From Sediminibacterium ginsengisoli (GTDB lineage: Bacteria; Bacteroidota; Bacteroidia; Chitinophagales; Chitinophagaceae), in assembly GCF_900167075.1 (NCBI RefSeq), contig NZ_FUWH01000003.1, positions 186,001 to 250,000 of the forward strand: a stretch of 64,000 bases of DNA, given 5' to 3'. The position numbers and the translations under genes are program-made. Positions within the stretch are counted from its first letter, which is position 1; the number at the start of each line of letters is the position of its first letter. Below the pieces are notes generated by a model, which saw nothing but the letters and a program-made list of their open reading frames with translations, was not told the origin of the DNA and made no database searches. Positions 8,567 to 17,638 of the stretch are shown one piece after another.

Positions 8567-9100
8567 ATGACGATAAAAACCCTTACAGGATACTTTATTT
8601 TATTCCTGGTGCTGGCTTCATGTGCAGCATCCAAACGAACAACAGGCATGAATTACGAAGTTGTAAGCGACAGTGAAACAAAAGTATTAAGGGGTATTAT
8701 CAGCAGGCAGGTTATTGAAAATGATACTGCATTTGCCTGGTTCAAAAACAATATGCAGTTGGGCATGGTTGATGAAGAAGCCGCTGCCATATTTAAAGAG
8801 AAAGCCAGCAGCGGTATTTCGCTGATGATCTTCGGCGGTACCTGGTGCCATGATTCACAGAACCTGCTGCCTAAATTTTACCGCATGATCGACAAAAGCG
8901 GTTTTCCTGAAAAGAATATTACGCTTGTTGTGGTTGACAGGAACAAAACTGCGCCGGATAATCTTCATGTGAAATACAATATTACCAACGTACCCACTTT
9001 CATCGTACTCAAAAACGGGAAAGAAACCGGGCGCGTGGTTGAATATGGTAAGACCGGCAATATTGAAAAAGAGCTGGCCGATATTGTTCAGGGATCCTAA
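8567..9100 (+). CDS. thioredoxin-family lipoprotein with a single active-site cysteine
   Basis: 177 residues from the ATG at 8567 (a TTG at 8561 is in frame). The N-terminus is a lipoprotein signal with lipobox LASC, lipidated Cys at 19. The thioredoxin fold is clear: GTWCHDS at residues 91-97, a cis-Pro segment NVPTFIV and the terminal strand VLKNGKETGRVVEYG. The usual CxxC is CHDS here, so the resolving Cys is missing and disulfide exchange by the classical two-Cys route is not possible. It may be a monothiol reductant or a binding protein in the periplasm. Its stop overlaps the stop of the converging channel gene. Confidence 0.87.
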   Translation: MTIKTLTGYFILFLVLASCAASKRTTGMNYEVVSDSETKVLRGIISRQVIENDTAFAWFKNNMQLGMVDEEAAAIFKEKASSGISLMIFGGTWCHDSQNLLPKFYRMIDKSGFPEKNITLVVVDRNKTAPDNLHVKYNITNVPTFIVLKNGKETGRVVEYGKTGNIEKELADIVQGS

Positions 9101-10206
9101 GCCTGTTTCGGCGGTGGCGGCTGTGAAAGCGTAATACTGGTACTTCCGGCTGCCGGCTCTATGTGATTTACTTCCAGCGTTTCAATGATATCCAGGTTTA
9201 CCTGCTCACGCAAGTTGTTGAATGCTTCCACGGTCTGGTCCATGGAAGTAAAATAATCTACTGCCATGATATGTGCCGTGCGTCCTGTATCCATCAGGAA
9301 TACTGCTTTTGCTTCGATCTCCGGTTTTTCCAGGCACTTTTTAATAGCAGGTATCACTGTTTTCAGTTGTTGTGCTGTTGCCCCCAGGGAAAGCTCCAGC
9401 CTTAATTCCACTTTCCGCTGGGTTCGCAGGCTGATATTATCTACAATGGTATCTACCATCTGCTTGTTAGGCACCGAGATATAAGTTTTATCTGCCGTAC
9501 GGATCCTTGTACTGCGCAGGCCGATCTTTTCAATATTTCCCGTGAACCCGTTCACCCGCACCAGGTCGCCGGTTGTAAATGGTTTATCAAAGAAAATAAT
9601 AAACGATGCGATCAGGTTTTCCATGCTTTCCTTGGTAGCCAGCGCAATCGCTGCACCCACCAGGCTAAGTCCTGTGAGCAGGCTGCTGACATCCTGCCTG
9701 AACACCGTTTTCAGGATCAGCATTATGCCGATGATGATCAGGATAACCTTGAAGAAATCTTTAAAGAATACGATCAGCTGGTTATCGCGCATATCTGTGG
9801 TGCGGTTCACTTTTTCTTCCAGCACCAATGCAATGAAGTCGATGATCCGGAGGCATAGCCAGATAAATACTATGATAATGGTTCCGGCTGCCAGTGCATC
9901 TGCCAGCTCTTTGGATGTGATCTTATAAACACGGAATTCCAGCTGATGCGGGAACGTAAGCTTATCGAGACTGATGAATGCGATGAGTAACACCAGGAAT
10001 GTATCCAGCGGCGCTACCACCAGGTTCAGAAAGGATTCCCTGCCGATGTTGCGGCTCGCTTTTGCAATCGCCAGGTTATAAATCAGCCGTGCAAGATATT
10101 TGGATATGATACGTTTGAAAAAAAGTGCAACAAGAATGGTCGCACCCACCATCAGGTAAAGTTCAAGGGTATTATCGAGGAATTGCTGCTGCAGTATCTT
10201 ATCCAT
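9097..10206 (-). CDS. MscS-type mechanosensitive ion channel
   Basis: 369 residues. Four hydrophobic helices are visible in the first half (about 15-30, 65-80, 106-125 and 150-170). The MscS signature follows from about 175: the pore helix segment (GAAIALATKESMENLIAS) and the beta domain opening with PFTTGDLVRVNGFTGNIEKI. The C-terminus ends in a Pro-rich tail. The protein gates small solutes through the inner membrane in osmotic downshock. It is probably the last gene of an operon running rsfS-ftsH-LUD-lpxH-channel (21 bp after lpxH). Its stop codon interlocks with the stop of the plus-strand thioredoxin gene. Confidence 0.9.
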   Translation of the reverse strand: MDKILQQQFLDNTLELYLMVGATILVALFFKRIISKYLARLIYNLAIAKASRNIGRESFLNLVVAPLDTFLVLLIAFISLDKLTFPHQLEFRVYKITSKELADALAAGTIIIVFIWLCLRIIDFIALVLEEKVNRTTDMRDNQLIVFFKDFFKVILIIIGIMLILKTVFRQDVSSLLTGLSLVGAAIALATKESMENLIASFIIFFDKPFTTGDLVRVNGFTGNIEKIGLRSTRIRTADKTYISVPNKQMVDTIVDNISLRTQRKVELRLELSLGATAQQLKTVIPAIKKCLEKPEIEAKAVFLMDTGRTAHIMAVDYFTSMDQTVEAFNNLREQVNLDIIETLEVNHIEPAAGSTSITLSQPPPPKQA

Positions 10207-10227
10207 ACCGCAATTTACGAATAACCC

Positions 10228-10980
10228 TTATTTCTCCCATTTATGCAGCTGCATATCACTGCCATCGAATGTGGCATAAGTGAAGTTGCGGATCCAGTCG
10301 CCCAGGTTGATATACCTGCTGGTATCGCTTAGCCTGTAATCAATCGGGTAGTGCCGGTGACCGAAAACAAAATAATCATAATGCTTTGTTTCAAGCACTT
10401 CTCTGGAATAAACGATCAGCCATTCATTTTCCGCACCCAGGAAATGAGCATCCGCGTTACCTGTTTTTTCCCTGCTCTTCCTGCTGAAATAATTGGCCAG
10501 ACCGATGCCCCAGGTTGGATGCAGCTGACCGAACAACCATTGACAAAGCGGATTACGGAAAATCTTTTTCAGGAATTTATAACCATGATCGCCGGGACCC
10601 AGGCCGTCGCCATGGCCGATAAGGAACTGTTTCCCGTTCCACTGAAACTCTTTGGGTTCGTAATAGACTGGAATATTCATTTCTTCTTCGAAATAACCAC
10701 GCATCCACATATCGTGGTTGCCGATGAATACATGTATACGGATACCGCTGTCTGAAAGATCGGCCAGTTTGCCCAGTAAACGCACATAGCCTTTAGGCAC
10801 TACTTTGCGGTATTCATACCAGAAATCGAAAATATCACCCACGATGAAGATCTCTTCTGCATCGTGACGGATGCTCTCCAGGAAAGCCACTACTTTTTTC
10901 TCCCGAACCAGGCTGCTGGCTGCGTCCGGCGCGCCGAGATGGAAGTCTGAAAGAAAATATATTTTTTTACCTGCGGTCAC
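10228..10980 (-). CDS. lpxH: UDP-2,3-diacylglucosamine diphosphatase (LpxH-type)
   Basis: 250 residues with the calcineurin-like metallophosphatase blocks of LpxH: DFHLGAPD (about 12-19), GDIFDFWYEY (about 48-57), GNHDMW (about 86-91), HGDGLGPGD (about 123-131) and GHRHYP (about 206-211). These carry the Asp/His/Asn metal ligands of the dinuclear site. LpxH cleaves UDP-2,3-diacylglucosamine to lipid X and UMP in lipid A synthesis at the inner membrane. It is in one run with ftsH and the LUD gene (18 bp upstream); in other bacteria FtsH controls lipid A synthesis by degrading LpxC, but no LpxC is present here. Confidence 0.87.
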   Translation of the reverse strand: MTAGKKIYFLSDFHLGAPDAASSLVREKKVVAFLESIRHDAEEIFIVGDIFDFWYEYRKVVPKGYVRLLGKLADLSDSGIRIHVFIGNHDMWMRGYFEEEMNIPVYYEPKEFQWNGKQFLIGHGDGLGPGDHGYKFLKKIFRNPLCQWLFGQLHPTWGIGLANYFSRKSREKTGNADAHFLGAENEWLIVYSREVLETKHYDYFVFGHRHYPIDYRLSDTSRYINLGDWIRNFTYATFDGSDMQLHKWEK

Positions 10981-10998
10981 CTCTTATTACTTTAATGA

Positions 10999-11622
10999 TT
11001 ATCGTTCAACCAGGAAGCAGAATACTTCTTTAGGTCCGTGAACGCCTACAACCAGTGTTTTTTCTATATCCGCCGTACGGCTCGGTCCGCTTGCCAGCGT
11101 GATCATGGATGGAAGTTTTGTTCCATCACCGAATCCCGCAAAACCATCCGCTATATCGTATACCAGCTGGTCTGTATATGCGATACAGATATGTACGGGT
11201 GCGTACACGCTTACCGTGCGGCCGCTGGGCTGGCGGCTGCTCATCATAATACTGCCTGTTCTGGCAACCAGGTATTCGCAGCCGGTAATGGCTGCATCAC
11301 AGGTACTCAGGTCGGTAGCGCCGGTAGCATAACCTGCTGTTGCTAGTTGTTCTTTTAACCCTGTTTCACGGCAGTAGAGGGATTGCCAGTTTCTGGTTCG
11401 GGTCAGCTCCTGCAATTGTGCAGCAAGTTCCGCTTCATTAGCACAGAAGGAAAAGCGGCCCTGCAGCTTTACAAAGTTTTCAGCGAACTCCAGTTCAAGT
11501 TCCTGGCGGCCGGGCTGGTATACGCTGGTTTTATCCGTATTACCGGGAAAGGGAACAGGCACTGGTTTACCCAATGCCTGTTTTATTTTCTTCAAGATGT
11601 TCTCTCTTGCTGAATTTGCCAT
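10999..11622 (-). CDS. LUD domain protein (LutC/YkgG-like)
   Basis: 207 residues. The LUD domain covers about 75-205 and shows CDAAITGCEYLVARTGSIMM, the Gly-rich ASGPSRTADIEKTLVVGVHG motif and the terminal GPKEV segment. LutC-type proteins belong to the lactate-utilisation LutABC complex, but stand-alone copies next to ftsH are found in many Bacteroidota, where lutA and lutB are absent. None is visible in this window either. It starts 2 bp after the ftsH stop, so it is clearly co-transcribed with ftsH. The enzymatic role is unknown. Confidence 0.85.
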   Translation of the reverse strand: MANSARENILKKIKQALGKPVPVPFPGNTDKTSVYQPGRQELELEFAENFVKLQGRFSFCANEAELAAQLQELTRTRNWQSLYCRETGLKEQLATAGYATGATDLSTCDAAITGCEYLVARTGSIMMSSRQPSGRTVSVYAPVHICIAYTDQLVYDIADGFAGFGDGTKLPSMITLASGPSRTADIEKTLVVGVHGPKEVFCFLVER

Positions 11623-11624
11623 AA

Positions 11625-13667
11625 TTAATCCACAACAGTTGTTTCAGGTGGAGCAATAGTGCCTCCGCCCAGTCCATGCTCTTCATTTTCCGGTGCAGCA
11701 TTCGGATCTACTTCCAGGATCTTTTTCTCCTCGAAAGGTCTTTTGCCGATCAGTTGTTCCACATCGCTCTTATGCAATACTTCCTTATCCAGCAGCTCTT
11801 TCGCCAGTATTTCCACTTCATTGCGCTTCTCCGTCAGGAGCTGCAATGTACGCTGGTAAGCATTGTCGATAATGCCGCGTACTTCTTCGTCTATGATCTT
11901 GCCGGTCTCTTCGCTGAACGGTTTGGTGAATGTGTTTTCCTGCGACGGATCGTAGAAACTCACATTACCGATTTTATTGTTCATACCATAAGCCGTAACC
12001 ATGCTGTAAGCGATCTTGGTGATCTGCTGCAGGTCATTGGAGGCTCCGGTAGATATTTTACCGAAGAAGATCTCTTCTGCCGCACGGCCACCCAGTGTCA
12101 TACAGATCTGGTCCATCAGCTGGTCTGTATTGTACAGGTATTGTTCTGTTGGCGTGTATTGTGCATAACCCAATGCCGCGGTTCCGCGTGGTACGATGGT
12201 CACTTTCAGCAGCGGGTATGCGTGTTCCAGGAACCAGCCACAGATTGCGTGACCTGCTTCGTGATACGCGATCACTGCTTTTTCATGCGGTGCGATGATC
12301 TTGTTCTTCTTCTCCAGTCCTCCGATCACACGGTCTATCGCATCCTGGAAATCGCTCATATCTACTGCGTCTTTTCCTTTACGTGCTGCGATCAGCGCTG
12401 CCTCATTACATACATTGGCGATATCCGCACCCGCAAAACCCGGTGTTTGTTCGGCCAGTTTGAAGAGATCCAGCGATTCTGATATTTTGATCGGGGCAAG
12501 GTGTACCTTGAAGATCGCCTGGCGACCTTTTACATCCGGCCTGTCTATCGAGATCTGGCGGTCGAAACGTCCGGGTCTGAGCAGGGCGCTGTCGAGTACA
12601 TCCGGCCTGTTCGTTGCAGCGAGGATGATGATTCCTGTATCGCCGCCGAAACCGTCCATTTCCACGAGGAGCTGGTTCAGGGTATTTTCCCTTTCATCGT
12701 TGCTCATGATCGCATTTCTGCCGCGGGCACGGCCGATCGCGTCGATCTCGTCGATGAAAATGATACAAGGCGCTTTTTCACGGGCCTGCTTGAACAGGTC
12801 ACGCACACGGCTTGCACCCACACCCACGAACATTTCCACGAAATCACTTCCGCTCAGGCTGAAGAAAGGCACCTGCGCTTCTCCGGCCATCGCTTTTGCC
12901 AGCAGGGTCTTACCGGTTCCCGGAGGACCTACCAGCAACGCTCCCTTTGGAATTTTACCACCGAGCGCTGTATATTTTTTAGGATTTTTCAGGAAATCCA
13001 CGATTTCCATCACTTCCACTTTCGCTTCATCCAGTCCGGCTACATCTGTAAACGTGATGTTCACTTTTGTGCCCTTTTCAAACAGGGTTGCTTTTGATTT
13101 ACCGATATTGAAGATGCCGCCCGGACCACCACCACCGGCGGGTCCGCCCATTTTACGCATCAGCAGTACCCATGCTACCACAATGATCAGGATAGAAAGT
13201 ACGCCGTTGAAGATCGGACCAATCCAGTCCGGATCGTTTTCTATGAAAGAATCCACTTCCTTCATATTATTCGCTACATACACATCTTTCAGCGATTCAT
13301 TGAAGCTCTTCCAGTCGGTTACCTGGAATTCAAACAAAGGAGAGTTCTTTGCTTTTTCTTTTGAGATCTGCTGTTTAAACTGTTTTACATAAAACTCCTT
13401 GTATAAACTGTCTGGTTTGATGTATACACGTACAACTTCCTTGTTTTTTACGAGCACCATCTTCTGCACATCGCCTTTTGCCAGCATGTTTGTTCTGAAT
13501 TCCTGTTCGCTGGTGCGTGCAACGTCCGGCGGCAGTTTCATGAACTGAGTTGCCAGCAGAATCACTGCAATGATGGCATAGATCCAGTAAAGATTGAACC
13601 GTGGGCCTTTTCGCTGGCCGTCTCCCTTATCCATATTTGACTTTAAATTCTTGTTTTCCTGTGACAT
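11625..13667 (-). CDS. ftsH: ATP-dependent zinc metalloprotease FtsH
   Basis: 680 residues, full length for the family. Two membrane helices (about 24-42 and 148-170) flank a periplasmic domain. The AAA module has Walker A GPPGTGKT (247-254), Walker B FIDEIDA (304-310) and the arginine-finger region LLRPGRFDR (362-370). The zinc site HEAGH is at 469-473. FtsH is an inner-membrane hexameric protease that removes misassembled membrane proteins and short-lived regulators. The acidic Gly/Pro-rich tail is usual in Bacteroidota. It heads the ftsH-LUD-lpxH-channel run, 70 bp after rsfS. Confidence 0.98.
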   Translation of the reverse strand: MSQENKNLKSNMDKGDGQRKGPRFNLYWIYAIIAVILLATQFMKLPPDVARTSEQEFRTNMLAKGDVQKMVLVKNKEVVRVYIKPDSLYKEFYVKQFKQQISKEKAKNSPLFEFQVTDWKSFNESLKDVYVANNMKEVDSFIENDPDWIGPIFNGVLSILIIVVAWVLLMRKMGGPAGGGGPGGIFNIGKSKATLFEKGTKVNITFTDVAGLDEAKVEVMEIVDFLKNPKKYTALGGKIPKGALLVGPPGTGKTLLAKAMAGEAQVPFFSLSGSDFVEMFVGVGASRVRDLFKQAREKAPCIIFIDEIDAIGRARGRNAIMSNDERENTLNQLLVEMDGFGGDTGIIILAATNRPDVLDSALLRPGRFDRQISIDRPDVKGRQAIFKVHLAPIKISESLDLFKLAEQTPGFAGADIANVCNEAALIAARKGKDAVDMSDFQDAIDRVIGGLEKKNKIIAPHEKAVIAYHEAGHAICGWFLEHAYPLLKVTIVPRGTAALGYAQYTPTEQYLYNTDQLMDQICMTLGGRAAEEIFFGKISTGASNDLQQITKIAYSMVTAYGMNNKIGNVSFYDPSQENTFTKPFSEETGKIIDEEVRGIIDNAYQRTLQLLTEKRNEVEILAKELLDKEVLHKSDVEQLIGKRPFEEKKILEVDPNAAPENEEHGLGGGTIAPPETTVVD

Positions 13668-13737
13668 ATCTGGGGTTCCTCTTGATAAATATAATGTTTC
13701 TTAATGGCAAACGATTGTCGGGCCGTTTTATTTTAGA

Positions 13738-14142
13738 CTACAGGTCGTGCATCATCGCCGATGCATCGCTCCACATTTCCTCCAGGCGGTAAAATTTACG
13801 CGCTTCGGGGTGCATCACATGCACTACAATGTTCACATAATCGATCAACACCCATTGCAATGCCTGTTTGCCTTCGTGTTTATAAGGCGTTTCGCCGCAG
13901 GTGATTTTCACCTGATCTTCCACATAATCACTGATTGCTTTTACCTGTGTGGTGCTGGGTGCATCGCATACAATAAAAAAATCGGCAGAGGCTTCCGGTA
14001 TCTTTTTCAGATCGAGACTCAGGATATTTTCTCCTTTTTTATCTTGTATAGCTTTAATAATAGCTTTGAAGATCTTCGAATTACGCGATAATTTGGTCGA
14101 AGCAGTTTTTTCGCGGGTTTTTAAAACAGAAAGCGGTTCCAA
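13738..14142 (-). CDS. rsfS: ribosome silencing factor RsfS
   Basis: 134 residues. The RsfS/Iojap core covers about 22-125 with KGENILSLDLKKIPEASADF, the FFIVCDAPSTTQVKAI segment and the terminal WVLIDYVNIVVHVM motif, all diagnostic. RsfS binds ribosomal protein uL14 and blocks joining of the ribosomal subunits when nutrients are short. The gene is directly upstream of ftsH, an order commonly seen in Bacteroidota, and it is divergent from birA. Confidence 0.95.
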   Translation of the reverse strand: MEPLSVLKTREKTASTKLSRNSKIFKAIIKAIQDKKGENILSLDLKKIPEASADFFIVCDAPSTTQVKAISDYVEDQVKITCGETPYKHEGKQALQWVLIDYVNIVVHVMHPEARKFYRLEEMWSDASAMMHDL

Positions 14143-14274
14143 TAATCTATCAGGTTTAATGATTTAATGATATCTGCACAGCACATCCCAGCCACCCGGT
14201 ATCAATATATTTTTTATTGTTCGCTGCTGAAAGACTTTCTCTGCTGAATTAACTTCGTCAAAAATACTAATTCT

Positions 14275-15033
14275 TTGTCACGAACAGCAGTCAAAAGTCC
14301 CGTAGGAGAACCGTTTGTGGAATTGCCTGAAGTGGATAGTACCAACATTTATGCCATGGAGCAGCTGCAGGCAGGTAAATCTGCTCACGGAACTGCCTAT
14401 TTTGCTCATTACCAGTATGCAGGCAAAGGGCAAAGGGGCAAAACCTGGCATGTGGAACCCGGTGAAAATATTACCATGACCGTGGTGCTGGACACGTCAT
14501 TTCTCCTTATTACACAGCAGTTTCTGCTCAGCGCCGCCGTGGCTGTTGCCTGTCATCGCTTTTATGCTAAATATGCGCTCGATGAAACCCGTATCAAATG
14601 GCCTAATGATATTTACTGGCGTGACAGAAAGGCAGGCGGCATCCTTATCGAAAACCAGGTTCGCGGCAGTAATTGGCAGCATTCCATTGCCGGAATGGGC
14701 ATAAATGTGAACCAGGCCGTATTCCCCGCACATCTTGTAAGGGCCGTTTCGCTGAAACAGATCACCGGCAGGAACTTTTCTGCAGCAGAACTTGCAAAAG
14801 AACTGTGTACTTATTTACAGGAAACGTATCAATTACTCGAAAACGGCGGAGCAGAAGAAATCCTTGCTTATTATAATGCGCATCTTTTCAGGAAGGGAGA
14901 ACAGACCAGGTTGAAAAAAGACAATACCATTTTCACCTGTACTGTTTCAGGTGTTGATGCTTCCGGCGCGCTGCTGGTATCGGACAGTGTTCACAGCAGC
15001 TTCCGTCATGGAGAAGTGGAGTGGGTCTTTTAA
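14275..15033 (+). CDS. birA: biotin--[acetyl-CoA carboxylase] ligase
   Basis: 252 residues. TTG at 14275 is the best start: the conserved first motif LPEVDSTN begins about residue 17, the first in-frame ATG (14353) would remove it, and a stop lies at 14245. Core motifs are the biotinyl-AMP loop GKGQRGKTWH (about 50-59), IKWPNDIYW (about 102-110) and GGILIEN (about 118-124). It attaches biotin to carboxylase carrier domains. There is no N-terminal helix-turn-helix, so it is a mono-functional ligase and not the bifunctional repressor type. It is divergent from rsfS, with 131 bp between. Confidence 0.94.
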   Translation: MSRTAVKSPVGEPFVELPEVDSTNIYAMEQLQAGKSAHGTAYFAHYQYAGKGQRGKTWHVEPGENITMTVVLDTSFLLITQQFLLSAAVAVACHRFYAKYALDETRIKWPNDIYWRDRKAGGILIENQVRGSNWQHSIAGMGINVNQAVFPAHLVRAVSLKQITGRNFSAAELAKELCTYLQETYQLLENGGAEEILAYYNAHLFRKGEQTRLKKDNTIFTCTVSGVDASGALLVSDSVHSSFRHGEVEWVF

Positions 15034-15050
15034 CAAAACGCCAACAATTA

Positions 15051-15281
15051 TCAGGCGACAGCATCTATCCTTGCAGCAAGCTTGTGGTCGTTTTCGGTCA
15101 CTTTGTGTCCGGAATCGTGCGTATTCAGCCAGATCTCAACCGTATTCCAGGTATTGGTCCATTTAGGATGATGGTTCATCTTTTCCGCTTCAAAGGCAAC
15201 CCGTACCATAAAAGCAAATGCTTCAGAGAAATCTGCAAAAACAAATTTGCGGTAGAGCGCGTTATTTTGTTCTTCCCACAT
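15051..15281 (-). CDS. 4a-hydroxytetrahydrobiopterin dehydratase (pterin-4a-carbinolamine dehydratase)
   Basis: 76 residues. The signature is complete: FSEAFAFMVRVAFEAEKMNHHPKW with the catalytic EKMNHHP block, then NTVEIWLNTHD and a terminal VTENDHKLAARID. The enzyme dehydrates 4a-hydroxy-tetrahydropterin in the recycling of the pterin cofactor of aromatic amino-acid hydroxylases, and the fold is also used as a transcription co-factor (DCoH). The N-terminus is short compared with the 95-110 residues usual in the family. It converges on birA with 17 bp between stops. Confidence 0.93.
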   Translation of the reverse strand: MWEEQNNALYRKFVFADFSEAFAFMVRVAFEAEKMNHHPKWTNTWNTVEIWLNTHDSGHKVTENDHKLAARIDAVA

Positions 15282-15315
15282 AAGACCGGTTTGAGTTTAT
15301 GATTGATCAGTGTTC

Positions 15316-15750
15316 TTAAAACACCATATTGCCTTTGTTCCTGATCTGTTCATTGGTGAGTTCCGCTACCAGCTGCACGCCGCTTATTTTTTTCACCGCC
15401 TGTTTGATCCAGTTACATTTTTCGTCGTCTACCAGGTCGCCCTTCATCAGCCATAAAAAGTCCATATGCCTGAATTCGGGTAGCAGGTATTCTCCGTCGA
15501 ACTGGTTATGATAGAGATAATGCGTGAGAAAACTGTTGGGTTCTTTCGATTCGTATACCGTAAAATAATAACTCCTTTCTTTTTTTCTCAGGTGGATCTC
15601 TATACCCGGGTTCAGCCTGAAATTATAACCCATCAGATTATTCAGCTGCAGGCAGAACTGGTAATTCTTCAAAGGCGCCGTTATGCCGAGCAAACGGGTG
15701 TCTTCAAAAAAGTCGTCGTTCAATTCCTCTATGTTCAGGCGCAGTTTCAT
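15316..15750 (-). CDS. IPExxxVDY family protein
   Basis: 144 residues. The family is a Bacteroidota-specific group of small soluble proteins named for a central motif; here it reads LPEFRHMDF (about residues 100-108), a degenerate form. The start (LRLNIEELNDDFFEDTRLLGI) and the end (the RNKGNMVF tail) also fit. Function is unknown. It is 34 bp upstream of the pterin dehydratase on the same strand and 24 bp after the M28 peptidase stop. Confidence 0.72.
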   Translation of the reverse strand: MKLRLNIEELNDDFFEDTRLLGITAPLKNYQFCLQLNNLMGYNFRLNPGIEIHLRKKERSYYFTVYESKEPNSFLTHYLYHNQFDGEYLLPEFRHMDFLWLMKGDLVDDEKCNWIKQAVKKISGVQLVAELTNEQIRNKGNMVF

Positions 15751-15774
15751 GCTGGTTGATCAGGCTTATAAAGG

Positions 15775-17418
15775 TCAGAATTCGATATCTATTATTTTCT
15801 CTTCCGTTCCTCTTTTTATTTTCAGCTTTGTTTTATCTCCTTTTTTGAATTTCCCGAGCGATTCCATGTAACTCATCACATCCACAAATTTATACTCACC
15901 CAGCTGTAAAAGGATATCTCCCGCCTGCAAGCCTGCTTTTTCGCCTGTTTTACCCGGACTTACCCCATCAATACGCATGCCAGTACCAGTGAACCCGTAA
16001 TCCGGCATTACACCTAATGTTACCTGAAGTTTGGTGCTCCTCCCCATAGCCGGCTCGGCGGTTTTAGCAAATGGCAGTTTGCCTTTTGCATCTGTAATAC
16101 CGATTATATTATAAACGAGCTGCACGATGTCTTTCTGCGCGGTATAATTGATCCGATCCCAGTCGTCGGTTACTTTATGATAATCCTTATGACTACCGGT
16201 GAACAGGAACAGCACCGGAACATTTGCCCTGTAAAAACTCGCATGATCGCTGGGGCCGCTGCCTGTACTGTCGAAGTGGATTGCCAGTGGCGGGTTGGCG
16301 GCTTTCAATACTTCGCCCCATACCGGTGAAGTGCCATAGCCGCCTATTGTCAGTTTCCGGGCAGTATCGTAGCGGCCAACCATATCCATATTGATCATAT
16401 AATTAAGACTGGTTTTCAGTGTAGGATGCTCTACCCAGTATTTGCTGCCCAGCAGTCCAAGCTCTTCGCCTGAAAAATGAATGATGAGGTAATTGTTACT
16501 GGCCGGTGCCTTTTTCTTCAGCATCCGCGTCAGTTCTATCAGAGCGGCGGTTCCGCTGGCATTATCGTCGGCACCGTTATGTACCTGGTGAAAAGTATCG
16601 ATCGCGTTTTTGTCTTCCCCGAATCCCAGGTGATCATAATGCGCGCCCAGTACTACGGTTGTTGCTGCATGGTTATCGATATAGCCTACGATATTGTGTG
16701 CAATCCTTTTCTTTTCTGCAAACCCTGTATTTATTTCAACCGCTACGGTAGCCGCATGATCGGCACAATACTTTTTGGCTGCGGCCGCAGTCAGGTAGAG
16801 AACAGGAATTTTTACCGCTTCCGACCGGTCGTTTTTATTGAAGCGGATATTATCTGTCAGTGCCGAACTGTTATACAGGATCAATGCTGTTGCGCCTTTG
16901 GTAATGGCTTTATCGGCCATTTTGCGGATCGCGTCTTCAATATCGAAATGCGGGTTATTCTTGTTTTCTTCCAGCAGGTCTTTCAGGTCTTTGAACCAGG
17001 GTTGCCCGTATTCATTCAATGCGGGAGCTGCAGAACCGGAGGCACTGCCTGTGCGGCTGAAGGCCAGCGGAAAATATTCTTCCGTGAGTGCGAGTGAATG
17101 ATCCCCGATCTTCAGGAATGAGCCCTGGGTTACATATTTTCCTTCATCTATCTCAAATGATTGTATGTAACCATCCGTTCCTTTGGGTTCGAGGCCCATC
17201 TGTTTGTACTGGTCTGTGATATAGTCCATCGCCAGTTTTTCCCCGTTGGTGCCGCTGCGTCGTCCTTCCAGTTTATCATCTGAGAGATAGCGTACATGCC
17301 CGGTGAGTGCGGTTACCAGTTCGGCAGCAGCTTTTTCTTCCACCAGGCGTTTTTTTCTTTTACTCTGGGAATAAGATAACAGGGGGAGCAGTAAAATGAT
17401 CAGCAGCGCTTTTTTCAT
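15775..17418 (-). CDS. secreted M28 family zinc peptidase with PA and PDZ domains
   Basis: 547 residues from the ATG at 17418, which gives a signal peptide (MKKALLIILLLPLLSYS); the longer frame to 17502 would run over the promoter element at 17437-17444. A PA-like domain (about 100-235) precedes the M28 catalytic domain with metal ligands in GAHYDHLG, NGADDNASG, HFSGEELGL, INMDMVG and DYHKVTDD, so all five expected ligands are present. A PDZ domain closes the protein (about 450-547). It is probably a periplasmic or outer-membrane aminopeptidase of the aminopeptidase Y/glutamate carboxypeptidase type. Confidence 0.92.
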   Translation of the reverse strand: MKKALLIILLLPLLSYSQSKRKKRLVEEKAAAELVTALTGHVRYLSDDKLEGRRSGTNGEKLAMDYITDQYKQMGLEPKGTDGYIQSFEIDEGKYVTQGSFLKIGDHSLALTEEYFPLAFSRTGSASGSAAPALNEYGQPWFKDLKDLLEENKNNPHFDIEDAIRKMADKAITKGATALILYNSSALTDNIRFNKNDRSEAVKIPVLYLTAAAAKKYCADHAATVAVEINTGFAEKKRIAHNIVGYIDNHAATTVVLGAHYDHLGFGEDKNAIDTFHQVHNGADDNASGTAALIELTRMLKKKAPASNNYLIIHFSGEELGLLGSKYWVEHPTLKTSLNYMINMDMVGRYDTARKLTIGGYGTSPVWGEVLKAANPPLAIHFDSTGSGPSDHASFYRANVPVLFLFTGSHKDYHKVTDDWDRINYTAQKDIVQLVYNIIGITDAKGKLPFAKTAEPAMGRSTKLQVTLGVMPDYGFTGTGMRIDGVSPGKTGEKAGLQAGDILLQLGEYKFVDVMSYMESLGKFKKGDKTKLKIKRGTEEKIIDIEF

Positions 17419-17436
17419 TGCAGGTTTTTTGCAAGG

Positions 17437-17444
17437 CAAAAGTA
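17437..17444 (-). promoter_or_regulatory. -7 promoter element upstream of the M28 peptidase gene
   Basis: Minus-strand TACTTTTG matches TAnnTTTG, 18 bp upstream of the ATG at 17418. No good TTTG is seen at -33. It supports the shorter gene start. Confidence 0.45.
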
Positions 17445-17524
17445 CATCAGACCGGCAGGCGATCAGCCGTTCCTTGATAAATATTATCCTGTTCCAGGCC
17501 ACTGAACGCGGGTGTTGATAACCA

Positions 17525-17556
17525 TTTGCGCGATTACAGCAACAGGTTTACTTTTG
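17525..17556 (+). promoter_or_regulatory. Bacteroidota-type promoter of feoB
   Basis: TTTG at 17525-17528 and TACTTTTG at 17549-17556 are separated by 20 bp, a full match to the TTTG / TAnnTTTG promoter. Transcription should begin near 17561, which leaves a leader of about 75 nt before the ATG at 17639 and rules against the ATG at 17558. Confidence 0.7.
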
Positions 17557-17638
17557 TATGGGCGGTAAGGATGACGGGGATTCTCTTCCCGATATCGTAA
17601 ATACCTGCTTCCTTTTGCAGCTACTTTTGCGCAACTTC

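Noticed and set aside
12295-13392. 365-residue plus-strand frame
   Set aside because: Antisense to ftsH, low-complexity Ser/Pro-rich, no domain.
17558-17638. Longer FeoB start at 17558
   Set aside because: It begins within the first bases after the -7 element, before the expected transcript start; the G-domain begins properly from 17639.
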